DNA of 18,774 nt. Origin: CAZUHK01 sp964620345. Its GTDB lineage: Bacteria; Planctomycetota; Phycisphaerae; Phycisphaerales; Zrk34. A model generated the notes under the pieces. The model worked only from the letters and a program-made list of their open reading frames with translations, did no database searches and had not been told where the DNA came from. Within the stretch, counting starts at the first letter, position 1. Each line of letters opens with the position of its first letter. The stretch lies in the NCBI GenBank assembly GCA_964620345.1, contig CAZUHK010000038.1, forward strand, positions 1 to 18,774, in the 5' to 3' direction. Below are positions 6,978-14,517 of the stretch, piece by piece. The translations under genes were made by a program, and so were the position numbers.

Positions 6978-8465
6978 ATGATCCGCACCATGTCTTATCG
7001 CGCCCCGACGACGATCGACGCCCCGACGCTCGAGCGGACGCTGGCCGCGGCCCGCGCGGCGCAGCGCGTCTGGGCGGCGCAGCCGATCCGCCGACGCGCC
7101 GCCGTGCTGGGCACGCTGCGCCGGCTCATCGCCGAGCGGGCCACGGTGTTGTCGCAATGCGTGACCCACGCGCAGCGGCGCGATCGCCACGAGACACTGG
7201 CCAGCGAAGTCGTGCCGCTGGCCGACGCCGCGGCGTTCGCGCAGAAGCGCGCGGCGCGCCTGCTCAAGCCGCGGCGCGTGCGCCGGGGCCGGCCGCTGTG
7301 GGCGATCGGCCAATCGGTGACCGTCACGCGCCAGCCGTGGGGCGTGGTGCTGATCGTCGGCCCGGCGAATTACCCGCTGATGCTGCCGGGGGTGCAGGCG
7401 ATCGCGGCGCTGGCCGCGGGCAACGCGGTGCTGCTCAAGCCCGGGCGCGACGGCGCCGCGGCGGCGGCCGCGCTGGCCGCGCTGCTGCGCGACGCGGGCT
7501 TGCCCGAGGGGATGCTGGCCGTGCTCGACGAATCGCCCGACACCGCGCAGCGCGCGATCGACGCGGGGGTGGATCACATCGTGCTCACCGGCTCGACCGC
7601 GACGGGCATCGCGGTGCTGAAGCGCGCCGCCGAGCGCGTGACGCCGTGTACCATCGAGCTCGGCGGGGCCGACGCGGCCATCGTGCTCGACGACGCGGAC
7701 CTGGACCTGGTGACCGCGGCGATCGGCTATGCGCTGCGCGCCAACAGCGGCGCCACGTGCATCGCGCCCCGCCGGCTGCTGGTGCATCGCGCACGCATGG
7801 AGACCGTTGAACAACGACTGCTGACCATCGCCCGCCGCATCCCCCCGGCCGCGATCGATGCCGCGGCGCTGCATGCCCTCAATGAACGCATCGACGATGC
7901 CCGGCGGCGCGGCGCGCGCATGCTGCACGGCGAGGGGCAGACCACTTCGCCCATCGCACCGATCCTCGTGACCGACGCGGCGACCGACACGCGGCTGATG
8001 CGCGAGGACAGCTTCGCCCCGGTGCTGGCGATCGCCTCGTTCGACAACGACGATCGCGCCGCGGCGATCGCCAACGACGCGCCGCTGGGCCTGGGCGCGA
8101 CGATCTTCGGCTCGCCGGCGCGGGCCGGGGCGCTCGCGGCCAAGCTCGACGTGGGCTGCGTGACGATCAACGACATGATCGTGCCCACCGCCGACCCGCG
8201 CGTGCCGTTCGGCGGCGTCAAGCGCAGCGGCATCGGCGTCACGCGCGGCGAGCTGGGGCTGGTGAGCATGACCCGGCCCAAGGCGATCGTCCGCCGCGCC
8301 GGCCGCTTCCGCCCCCACCTGGCTCCGCCGGACCAGACCACCAGCGACCTGCTGACCGGCTACCTCCACCTCGCCCACGGCCGCGGCGCCGGCAGGCGAC
8401 TGCACGGGCTGCTCGCGATGACCCGCGCCATGCGGCACTTTCGAAACAGGGAACCCCACGAATGA
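6978..8465 (+). CDS. Aldehyde dehydrogenase, probably acting on a carotenoid aldehyde (AldH-like)
   Basis: A 495-residue NAD(P)+-dependent aldehyde dehydrogenase with the full catalytic set: N131 in GPANYP, the cofactor loop GSTATG at 205-210, general base E227 in ELGG, and nucleophile C261 in GATCIAPRR. K154 in LLKP contacts the cofactor. Class 3-like features and position between two carotenoid oxidoreductases suggest it oxidises a terminal carotenoid aldehyde to the acid, as AldH does in the staphyloxanthin pathway. That substrate is inferred from context. The start is ATG 6978 or ATG 6990. Its stop overlaps the next start in ATGA (8462-8465), so the two are translationally coupled. The C-terminus is somewhat longer and more basic than usual, which could help membrane contact. 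Confidence 0.88.
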   Translation: MIRTMSYRAPTTIDAPTLERTLAAARAAQRVWAAQPIRRRAAVLGTLRRLIAERATVLSQCVTHAQRRDRHETLASEVVPLADAAAFAQKRAARLLKPRRVRRGRPLWAIGQSVTVTRQPWGVVLIVGPANYPLMLPGVQAIAALAAGNAVLLKPGRDGAAAAAALAALLRDAGLPEGMLAVLDESPDTAQRAIDAGVDHIVLTGSTATGIAVLKRAAERVTPCTIELGGADAAIVLDDADLDLVTAAIGYALRANSGATCIAPRRLLVHRARMETVEQRLLTIARRIPPAAIDAAALHALNERIDDARRRGARMLHGEGQTTSPIAPILVTDAATDTRLMREDSFAPVLAIASFDNDDRAAAIANDAPLGLGATIFGSPARAGALAAKLDVGCVTINDMIVPTADPRVPFGGVKRSGIGVTRGELGLVSMTRPKAIVRRAGRFRPHLAPPDQTTSDLLTGYLHLAHGRGAGRRLHGLLAMTRAMRHFRNREPHE

Positions 8466-10039
8466 TCATGGCACACAAGGACCATCACGTCGGCGTGATC
8501 GGCAGCGGTCTGGCGGGCCTGGCCGCGGCCGCGACGCTCGCGGCGCGCGGGCACCGCGTGAGCGTGTTCGAGACCAACGACTACCTCGGCGGCAAGGCCG
8601 CGGTGCTCCACACGCGGACCGGCGCCGGCGAGTTCCGCTTCGACATGGGCCCGACGATCCTCACCATGCCGCGCACGCTGCGGCGGGTGTTCGCCGAGGC
8701 CGACCGCAAGCTCGAGGACTACTGCGAGCTGGTGAAGCTCGACCCGCAGTGGCGCTGCTTTTTCGAAGGCGGCAGCCAGCTCGACCTGCGCGAGGGCGTG
8801 GAGCAGATGGGCCGGGCGCTGAGCGCGTTCGTCGCCAGCGGTGGCGATCGGGCCGCGGCGCGCTACGCGGACTTCATCCGTTACGCCCAGCGGCTGCACG
8901 ACATCAGCGAGCGGTTCTTTTTCTGGAAGCCGATCGGCGGCATCGGCGACATGTTCGACGCCAAGGGCTCGATGAGTCTGGACACGCTGGGCGACGTGCT
9001 GAGCATGCGCATGGGCCGCAGCGTCGCCGGCACGATCCGCAAGTACATCGACGACGATCGCGTCTCGCAGATGCTCGATCACTTCACGCAGTACGTCGGC
9101 TCCAGCCCGTTCGGCTCGCCGGCCATCCTCTGCGGCATCGCGAGCATGCAGGTCAACGAAGGCGTGTGGTACCCCGTCGGCGGCACGCGCGCGGTGCCCG
9201 AGGCGCTGGTGAAGCTCGGCCGGGAGCTGGGCATCGAGTACCACACGAACGCACAGGTGACGGGCATCGGCCTCGAGGGCGATCGGGTGGCGCGGATCGA
9301 GCTGGCCGACGGTCAGCACGTGCCGGTCGACGCGGTGGTGAGCAACATGGACGCGGTCCGCACGCACCGGGAGCTGGTCGGCGGCGAGCCGGCCGCGCGG
9401 TTCGACAAGAAGCGCGACTACGAGCCGGCGTGCAGCGGCGTGGTGCTGTACCTGGGCCTGAATAAGGCCTATGACCACCTGGCCCATCACGATTTCGTCT
9501 TCAGCCGCGACCCGCACGAGGAGTTCGATTACATCTACCACCGGGGCGAGCCCGCGCCCGATCCCACGGCGTACCTGGCCGCGACGACCCGCAGCGAGCC
9601 GGGCACCGCCCCGCCCGGCGGCGAGGCGCTGTATGTGCTGGTCCACACGCCCTACCTCCGCCCCCACCACGACTGGTCGAAGGACGGCGAGATGTTTCGA
9701 CGCTACCGCCGGACGATCCTCGACAAGCTCAAGCGCACCGGCAAGATGCCCGACCTCGAGCAGCGGATCGTCTTCGAGGCCGCGCTCACGCCGCAGGACA
9801 TCCACGACCGCTACGCGGTGCTCAACGGCGCGATCTACGGCCTGGCCAGCCACGGCAAGTTTCTGGGCGCGTTCAAGCCGAGCAACCGCACCGCGGTCAA
9901 GGGCCTGTACCTCGCCGGCGGCGCCGCGCACCCCGGCCCGGGCATGCCGATGGTCACGATGAGCGGCTGGATCGCCGCGGACACGCTGCACCGCGACACC
10001 ATCGCCGCGCCGGCCGCGCCGGCCGCCGGGATGGAATGA
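8462..10039 (+). CDS. CrtN/CrtP-type carotenoid oxidoreductase (second paralogue)
   Basis: A 525-residue FAD enzyme of the same family as the gene at 5343, but clearly divergent. It has GSGLAG at 14-19, FRFDMGPTILTMPRTL near residue 60, and the C-terminal FAD motif LYLAGGAAHPGPGMPMVTMS at 482-501. In C30 pathways one such paralogue desaturates (CrtN) and another oxidises the terminal methyl to an aldehyde (CrtP). The tight ATGA coupling to the aldehyde dehydrogenase makes the oxidase role attractive here, but this is inference. AGGGA at 8448-8452 is a reasonable Shine-Dalgarno site for ATG 8462; ATG 8468 is an alternative. A 107-bp gap with a short repeat and a new promoter-like site separates it from the acyltransferase. 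Confidence 0.88.
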   Translation: MIMAHKDHHVGVIGSGLAGLAAAATLAARGHRVSVFETNDYLGGKAAVLHTRTGAGEFRFDMGPTILTMPRTLRRVFAEADRKLEDYCELVKLDPQWRCFFEGGSQLDLREGVEQMGRALSAFVASGGDRAAARYADFIRYAQRLHDISERFFFWKPIGGIGDMFDAKGSMSLDTLGDVLSMRMGRSVAGTIRKYIDDDRVSQMLDHFTQYVGSSPFGSPAILCGIASMQVNEGVWYPVGGTRAVPEALVKLGRELGIEYHTNAQVTGIGLEGDRVARIELADGQHVPVDAVVSNMDAVRTHRELVGGEPAARFDKKRDYEPACSGVVLYLGLNKAYDHLAHHDFVFSRDPHEEFDYIYHRGEPAPDPTAYLAATTRSEPGTAPPGGEALYVLVHTPYLRPHHDWSKDGEMFRRYRRTILDKLKRTGKMPDLEQRIVFEAALTPQDIHDRYAVLNGAIYGLASHGKFLGAFKPSNRTAVKGLYLAGGAAHPGPGMPMVTMSGWIAADTLHRDTIAAPAAPAAGME

Positions 10040-10060
10040 TCCATGGCAAACATCCACTCA

Positions 10061-10090
10061 TCAATGAATGACCAGGCACCAATGACCCAT
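10061..10090 (+). repeat. Degenerate AATGACC spacer repeat
   Basis: AATGACC occurs at 10067-10073 and 10081-10087, with CAATGA at 10062-10067 overlapping the first. Read on the other strand it is the GGTCATT pattern seen as a short dispersed repeat in many bacterial spacers. It occupies much of the 107-bp gap between the second oxidoreductase and the acyltransferase. Confidence 0.55.
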
Positions 10091-10133
10091 GCACCGACCT
10101 GCGCGGGCACGGGCACGCCCGTTGGCCATCGGT

Positions 10134-10139
10134 CATAAT
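10134..10139 (+). promoter_or_regulatory. Probable -10 element of a leaderless acyltransferase transcript
   Basis: CATAAT (within GTCATAATAG) ends 7 nt before the ATG at 10147. No Shine-Dalgarno site fits in the gap. It would give the acyltransferase-glycosyltransferase pair its own promoter within the carotenoid cluster. Confidence 0.45.
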
Positions 10140-10146
10140 AGTCGGC

Positions 10147-10956
10147 ATGAGCGACACGCTGCCCCCATCCAGCCCGCGCTTCTGGCGCTGGTTCGGCCGG
10201 TACGCCAGGCGGTACATCGCGCGGCACTTCGACGCGCTGCGCGTGATGCGCGACGACCCGCCGCCGGCGCCGGCCGACAAGGCGATGGTGATCTACTCCA
10301 ACCATCCATCGTGGTGGGATCCGATGTGCGCCATCGCCCTGGCGCAGCTCCGCTACGCCCGGCGCGCGCACTACGCCGCGATCGACGCGGCGATGCTCGA
10401 GAAGTACGGCGTCTTCAAGAAGCTGGGCTTCTTCGGCGTCGAGCAGGATTCGCGCCGCGGCGCCGCGATGTTTCTGCGCACCGCACAACGCATCGCCGAG
10501 CGACGCGACAGCGTGCTCTGGGTCACCGCGCAGGGCGCGTTCACCGACGTGCGACAGCGGCCGATCGTGCTCAGGCCGGGCGTGGCGCACCTGGCGCGGC
10601 GGGTGGACGCGCTGCTCGTGCCCGTCGCGGTCGAGTACTGTTTCTGGAACGAGCGGCTGCCGAACATCCTGCTGCGGTTCGGCGAGCCGATCGACACCGC
10701 GGCGCACGCCGGCGACGATGTGGCCGCCTGGCAGCGTCGGCTGACCGCGGCGCTGACCGGCGCGGCGGATCGTCTGGCCGGCGCGGCGATCGCGCGCGAC
10801 CCGGCGGCGTTCGACACGCTCATCGTCGGCCGGGCCGGCACGAGCGTGATCTACGATGCGTGGCGCCGGCTGCGCGCGGCGGTGCGCGGCGAGCGGTTTT
10901 CCCGCCGCCACGTCGAGCCGACCGATAAGGAGAGCCGCACGTGCTCGATGCGCTGA
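10147..10956 (+). CDS. PlsC-type 1-acyl-glycerol-phosphate acyltransferase family protein
   Basis: A 269-residue LPLAT-family acyltransferase. Motif I is NHPSWWDP, with the catalytic H53-x4-D58 pair. AQGAFTD at 128-134, followed by R136 and P139, corresponds to the acyl-acceptor block (usually FPEGTR-like). The VPVAVEY block is also present. Given its overlap of 16 bp with the CrtQ-like glycosyltransferase, it may acylate the sugar of a carotenoid glycoside, the step done by the unrelated CrtO in Staphylococcus. A plain phospholipid acyltransferase remains possible. The ATG at 10147 was chosen because the frame starts there with family-like sequence and a -10 hexamer precedes it. No strong transmembrane segment is seen, so it may be peripheral to the membrane. 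Confidence 0.82.
   Translation: MSDTLPPSSPRFWRWFGRYARRYIARHFDALRVMRDDPPPAPADKAMVIYSNHPSWWDPMCAIALAQLRYARRAHYAAIDAAMLEKYGVFKKLGFFGVEQDSRRGAAMFLRTAQRIAERRDSVLWVTAQGAFTDVRQRPIVLRPGVAHLARRVDALLVPVAVEYCFWNERLPNILLRFGEPIDTAAHAGDDVAAWQRRLTAALTGAADRLAGAAIARDPAAFDTLIVGRAGTSVIYDAWRRLRAAVRGERFSRRHVEPTDKESRTCSMR
10927..10934 (+). promoter_or_regulatory. Strong Shine-Dalgarno site for the glycosyltransferase
   Basis: AAGGAGAG lies six bases before the GTG at 10941, inside the end of the acyltransferase gene. It fixes the GTG as the start of the next gene and indicates ribosome re-initiation or coupling within one mRNA. Confidence 0.75.
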
Positions 10957-12083
10957 CCACCCTCGCCGTCGTCTGCACCGGCTTGCCCGCGGCGATGGTG
11001 CTGTGGAACCTGGGCGCCTACCGCCGCCTGCGCGGGCGGCGCGGCGAAGCGGGCGATGCGCCGCCTGCGGTGTCCCTCCTCATCCCCGCGCGAAACGAGT
11101 CACGCTGCATCGAAGATTCGCTCCGCGCGGCGCTGGCCAATCGTGATGTCGAGCTGGAGGTGATCGTGCTGGACGATCACAGCGAGGACGACACCGCGGC
11201 GATCGTGCGGCGTATCGCGGCCGACGACCCGCGTGTTCGCCTCGAACCCGCGCCGCCGATGCCCGCCGGCTGGTGCGGCAAACAGCACGCGTGCATGACG
11301 CTGAGCAAGCTCGCGAGCCACGAGCTGATGATCTTCATCGACGCCGACGTGGAACTGAAGCCCGATGCGGTCGGCCGCATCGCCGCGGCCATGCTCGCGC
11401 GGCCGGGGCTGGACCTGCTCAGCGGGTTCCCCGCGCAGCGCACCGGCACGCTGGGCGAGAAGCTGGTGATCCCATTGATTACGCACGTGCTGCTGGGGTA
11501 CCTGCCGCTGCGTTGGGCGCGGGTGTTCACCGCGCCGGGCTTTGGCGCGGGCTGCGGGCAGTTGTTCATCGCGCGAAAGGATACGTATGACCAGGTCGGC
11601 GGGCACGGCGCGGTGCGCGCCAGCTTGCACGACGGCGTGAAGCTGCCGCGCGCCTACCGCAAGGCGGGGTTCACCACCGACCTGTTCGACGCCTCGGACC
11701 TGGCGGTCTGCCGGATGTACCGCGGGATGGATGAGCTTTGGCCGGGGCTGACCAAGAACGCGGTCGAGGGCCTGGGCTCGCCCGGTGCGATCGGGTTCTG
11801 GACGGTGATGCTGATCGGCGCCGGGCCGCTGCCGCTGGTCGCGGCCGCCTGGGCCGCGATGGTCGGCGACGGGCCGGCGCTGCACGCTTCGCTCGCGGCG
11901 GTGGCGATGATGCTTCTGCCGCGCTTCGTGCTCGCGGCGCGGCTGGGCCAGTCGTGGCTGGGCGCGTTGCTGCACCCGATCGGCCTGGCGCTGCTCGTCG
12001 CGATCCAGTGGCACGGCCTGATCCGGCACCAGCGCGGCGTGGGGCCGCGCTGGAAGGGCCGGCAGTACGCCGGGGCCGGTTGA
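10941..12083 (+). CDS. Family 2 glycosyltransferase, CrtQ-like
   Basis: A 380-residue membrane-associated GT2 enzyme. An N-terminal helix (about 5-25) precedes the GT-A domain: LLIPARNES at 46-54, the nucleotide-sugar motif VLDDHSEDDT at 76-85, and the metal-binding DAD at 134-136. After the catalytic domain come hydrophobic segments at about 285-360. This layout matches 4,4'-diaponeurosporenoate glycosyltransferase (CrtQ), which attaches glucose to the carotenoid carboxyl group. Start is GTG 10941 with a strong Shine-Dalgarno site. It overlaps the acyltransferase by 16 bp and ends 10 bp from a convergent gene, so it is the last gene of the cluster. Substrate is inferred from neighbours; the GT2 fold is clear. 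Confidence 0.87.
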   Translation: MLDALTTLAVVCTGLPAAMVLWNLGAYRRLRGRRGEAGDAPPAVSLLIPARNESRCIEDSLRAALANRDVELEVIVLDDHSEDDTAAIVRRIAADDPRVRLEPAPPMPAGWCGKQHACMTLSKLASHELMIFIDADVELKPDAVGRIAAAMLARPGLDLLSGFPAQRTGTLGEKLVIPLITHVLLGYLPLRWARVFTAPGFGAGCGQLFIARKDTYDQVGGHGAVRASLHDGVKLPRAYRKAGFTTDLFDASDLAVCRMYRGMDELWPGLTKNAVEGLGSPGAIGFWTVMLIGAGPLPLVAAAWAAMVGDGPALHASLAAVAMMLLPRFVLAARLGQSWLGALLHPIGLALLVAIQWHGLIRHQRGVGPRWKGRQYAGAG

Positions 12084-12093
12084 GGCGCGATGC

Positions 12094-13188
12094 TCAACGC
12101 GCCCACGCCGCGCACACGCGATCGACCTCGCGCAGCAACCACGCCGCCTGCTGCTTCGATTCGCAGCACACCGTCGCGAGGAATACGCCGCGCGGGCCCA
12201 GCGCCTCAAGGCATGCGATGGCATCGGCCGGGCCTTCGGGCATGACCTGAATCGACTTGTCCGCCGCGAGACACCTGCGGTATACGTCGAGCCAGCGCTC
12301 CGCCGGGCCGTTGCCCGCGCCGTACACCCACTGCACCGCGTCCAGCGCACTCAGCTCCAGCAGCAGGTCGAGGTGGCGCAGCGCATCGGGGCCGTCGAGG
12401 TGGAAGATGCTTCGCTGCAGCGGCGCCATCTCCGCGACGATGGCCGGCCGCACCACGTCGCGCGCCTGATCGCCGCCAAGCAGGCACCAGAAGTCGCAAC
12501 TGGGAATGTACGCCGGGCCGGCGTGATAGAACGGGGTCCAGGTGGTCGAGCCGATGTCCGCCGCGGCGACCTTCGCGTACAGCCGCTCGAAGCCCGCGAC
12601 GAACGCGTCGGCCGCGTGCATCTGCGCTTCGTACACCAGCGCCGGGGCGTCCATCAGGTCCATGCACAGCAGCTCCGGCTCGCGCAGGCCCGCGAGGATG
12701 TCCATGTTGCCGTGCAGATCGGCGATGCCCACCAGCGCCTCGCCCGCGAACCGCTCGATCGCCAGGTCGGTCATCCGCTCGATCGTCTGCCAGTACACGT
12801 TGTCGAAGTCCGGCTGGGTGTCGATCATCGTTTGCCACTGCTCGACCGACTCGATGATGGGCACCGACCAGCTCGTCTGTTCGCTGAAGTGCAGCTCACA
12901 GCCGAAGGGCGTGCTGGTGAGTTCGGGGCCGACGTTGGGATACCAGGCGGGGATCGAATCGCCCAGCCAGTCGCGCGCCCGCAGGCGCGAGAGCGCGGCT
13001 TCGACTTGGTATTCCACGTCCAGCCAGCGGTCGCGCAAGCTCGCGTGCGGACGGTCCGGCAGCTTGGCCTGTCGCGTCGGCGGTATCGTGATCGACACCG
13101 GCGGCCGATCGATCACCTCGCCGGCCCACCACGCCTCGAAGCGTGCGGCGGTCTGCTCGAAGTCCGGCTTAAGCGTCGGATGGATCAT
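12094..13188 (-). CDS. Uroporphyrinogen decarboxylase (URO-D) superfamily protein, divergent
   Basis: A 364-residue TIM-barrel protein of the URO-D superfamily, which includes HemE and the cobalamin/corrinoid methyltransferases MtaA and CmuA. Recognisable parts are ADLHGNMDILAGLR (156-169), IFHLDGPDAL (261-270), and AVQWVYGAGNGPAERWLDVY (284-303). The metal site of MtaA uses HxC plus a later Cys. Here the corresponding block reads H-L-D (263-265), with a Cys pair at 341-342, so zinc binding is possible but altered. HemE function is unlikely because the N-terminal HemE signature is absent. Start ATG has GGAGG (13194-13198) at good spacing. It follows another URO-D gene by 27 bp and is probably co-transcribed with it. 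Substrate unknown. Confidence 0.82.
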   Translation of the reverse strand: MIHPTLKPDFEQTAARFEAWWAGEVIDRPPVSITIPPTRQAKLPDRPHASLRDRWLDVEYQVEAALSRLRARDWLGDSIPAWYPNVGPELTSTPFGCELHFSEQTSWSVPIIESVEQWQTMIDTQPDFDNVYWQTIERMTDLAIERFAGEALVGIADLHGNMDILAGLREPELLCMDLMDAPALVYEAQMHAADAFVAGFERLYAKVAAADIGSTTWTPFYHAGPAYIPSCDFWCLLGGDQARDVVRPAIVAEMAPLQRSIFHLDGPDALRHLDLLLELSALDAVQWVYGAGNGPAERWLDVYRRCLAADKSIQVMPEGPADAIACLEALGPRGVFLATVCCESKQQAAWLLREVDRVCAAWAR

Positions 13189-13193
13189 GAGTG

Positions 13194-13198
13194 CCTCC
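13194..13198 (-). promoter_or_regulatory. Shine-Dalgarno site between the two URO-D genes
   Basis: GGAGG on the minus strand, 5 nt before the ATG at 13188, in the 27-bp gap between the two URO-D family genes. It supports the chosen start and joint transcription. Confidence 0.65.
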
Positions 13199-13215
13199 GA
13201 GGGCCAGCCCGCCCA

Positions 13216-14394
13216 TCAGCTCGATGCCCCGGCGGCCGAGGTATGCTCCAACCGACCCAGCGGCCGCAGCGACGGGTGGTCGGCGCACCACACCGTCCGT
13301 GCCCGCTGAAGATAGTGCATGTACATGTAGTTGTCCAGCGATACGTCCGGCGGCACGCGGTGATCGCAGAACGGGATGAACCCGCCTTCTGCCACCAGCG
13401 GCGCGAGGCGATCGACCTCCGCGCTGATCGCGTCCTTGTCGGCCGCGAGGATGTGCTTGTCGAATCCGCCCATCATCAGCAGTTGCTTGCCGTACTGCTG
13501 GCGGTACCTCACCGGGTCGGCCCCCCACGTGCCGACCTCCAGCGGGAACATGCAGTTCACCCCCGCTTCCAGCCACAGGGGCATGAGCTGCTCGATGTTG
13601 CCATCGCAGTCCAGCCAGACGATCTCGCAGCCGTGGGCGCGCAGTTGATCGGTGATCCGTCGATACCGCGGCGCCAGGTAACGCTTGAACGCCTCGACAT
13701 TCATCAGCGGCCCGGCGTTGTAGCACATGTCCTCCCACATCGAGCACGCATCGACCTTTGCGCCTTGCTCGAATATTCGCCGATGGCACGTCACGATGCA
13801 CACGGTCACCGTCTCGACCATCTCCTCGAACAGGGCCGGGTCGTCGTGGATCAGGTAGCTGACGGCCTCGATGCCCATCCAGTCGCGCAGCTTGCCGAAC
13901 AACGAGCCGCCGCCGATCGTGCGCGGGCGGGGGTAATTCTCGTCGGCCCAGTCGGCCCCGGCCTGTTTCCAATCGGGGTAGCGGGCGGGGTGGTCCGGGT
14001 CGAGGCGCGGCTTGTAGTGCTGTTCCCAGCTTTCGCGGTCCTTGAGCGTGTGGTCCAGGTGCATCGGGATCGAGCCGGAGTACTTGTCACGCAGCAGCAG
14101 CACGCCCGCTTGGTCGCGGACGACCTCCTGCTCGCCTCGGTCTTCGACCTGCTCGGCCTCGAAGGCGGGGCACAGCCCGACGTTCACGCCCGGCCCGCCG
14201 GTGTAGTGGTCCATGCCGAAGAAGTTCTGCGCCACGTCGTGATCGTTGCCCGATTGCACCCGGCGTGGCAGGCCCTGTTCGTGCCAGCGGTCGATCGTCT
14301 CGGGCCAGAACCCGAAGTCGCACAGCGGCGGCCGATCGCGCGGCTCGTATCGCATCGTCGCCAGAAATCGCTGCCGATCGGTCATGTGCGCCAT
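13216..14394 (-). CDS. Uroporphyrinogen decarboxylase (URO-D) superfamily protein, MtaA-like
   Basis: A 392-residue URO-D superfamily protein and the upstream member of the pair. Typical family phrases are RQRFLATMRYEPRDRPP near the N-terminus, WLDCDGNIEQLMPLWLEAGV (260-279), MMGGFDKHIL (307-316) and FIPFCDHRVPPDVSLDNY (339-356). The last block is the usual signature of the planctomycete/verrucomicrobial lineage of this family. C263 with C343 and H345 could form a zinc site for corrinoid-dependent methyl transfer. No corrinoid protein lies next to it, so the partner is unknown. The start is uncertain: GTG 14403, ATG 14394 (chosen, with GAGGTG just upstream) or ATG 14385. A -10-like TAGATT lies at 14413-14418. 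Confidence 0.87.
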   Translation of the reverse strand: MAHMTDRQRFLATMRYEPRDRPPLCDFGFWPETIDRWHEQGLPRRVQSGNDHDVAQNFFGMDHYTGGPGVNVGLCPAFEAEQVEDRGEQEVVRDQAGVLLLRDKYSGSIPMHLDHTLKDRESWEQHYKPRLDPDHPARYPDWKQAGADWADENYPRPRTIGGGSLFGKLRDWMGIEAVSYLIHDDPALFEEMVETVTVCIVTCHRRIFEQGAKVDACSMWEDMCYNAGPLMNVEAFKRYLAPRYRRITDQLRAHGCEIVWLDCDGNIEQLMPLWLEAGVNCMFPLEVGTWGADPVRYRQQYGKQLLMMGGFDKHILAADKDAISAEVDRLAPLVAEGGFIPFCDHRVPPDVSLDNYMYMHYLQRARTVWCADHPSLRPLGRLEHTSAAGASS

Positions 14395-14412
14395 GGCGGT
14401 CACCTCGCCAAG

Positions 14413-14418
14413 AATCTA
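14413..14418 (-). promoter_or_regulatory. Possible -10 element of the URO-D gene pair
   Basis: On the minus strand this reads TAGATT, 18 nt before ATG 14394 and 9 nt before GTG 14403. No convincing -35 was found. The rest of 14419-14517 holds nothing recognisable. Confidence 0.3.
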
Positions 14419-14517
14419 GACTGCATGGTCCGCATTGTCGATGCGCCGCGCAGGCGAAAGCATGCACGATCCTGCTGAATGCGGCTCACGCCCGCAGCGC
14501 CCTTGGGTCACGCGGCG

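Noticed and set aside
5175..8459. A 1094-codon open frame on the minus strand across the carotenoid genes
   Set aside because: It lies opposite three well-supported genes with intact catalytic motifs. Its protein is rich in Arg, Ala, His and Gly with no recognisable domain, as expected for the antisense of high-G+C genes.
12094..13188. HemE, true uroporphyrinogen decarboxylase
   Set aside because: The N-terminal HemE substrate signature is absent and a paralogue is adjacent, so only the superfamily is supported.
12373..14478. A 701-codon plus-strand open frame opposite the URO-D pair
   Set aside because: It has antisense composition and no domain, while both minus-strand genes have family motifs and Shine-Dalgarno sites.
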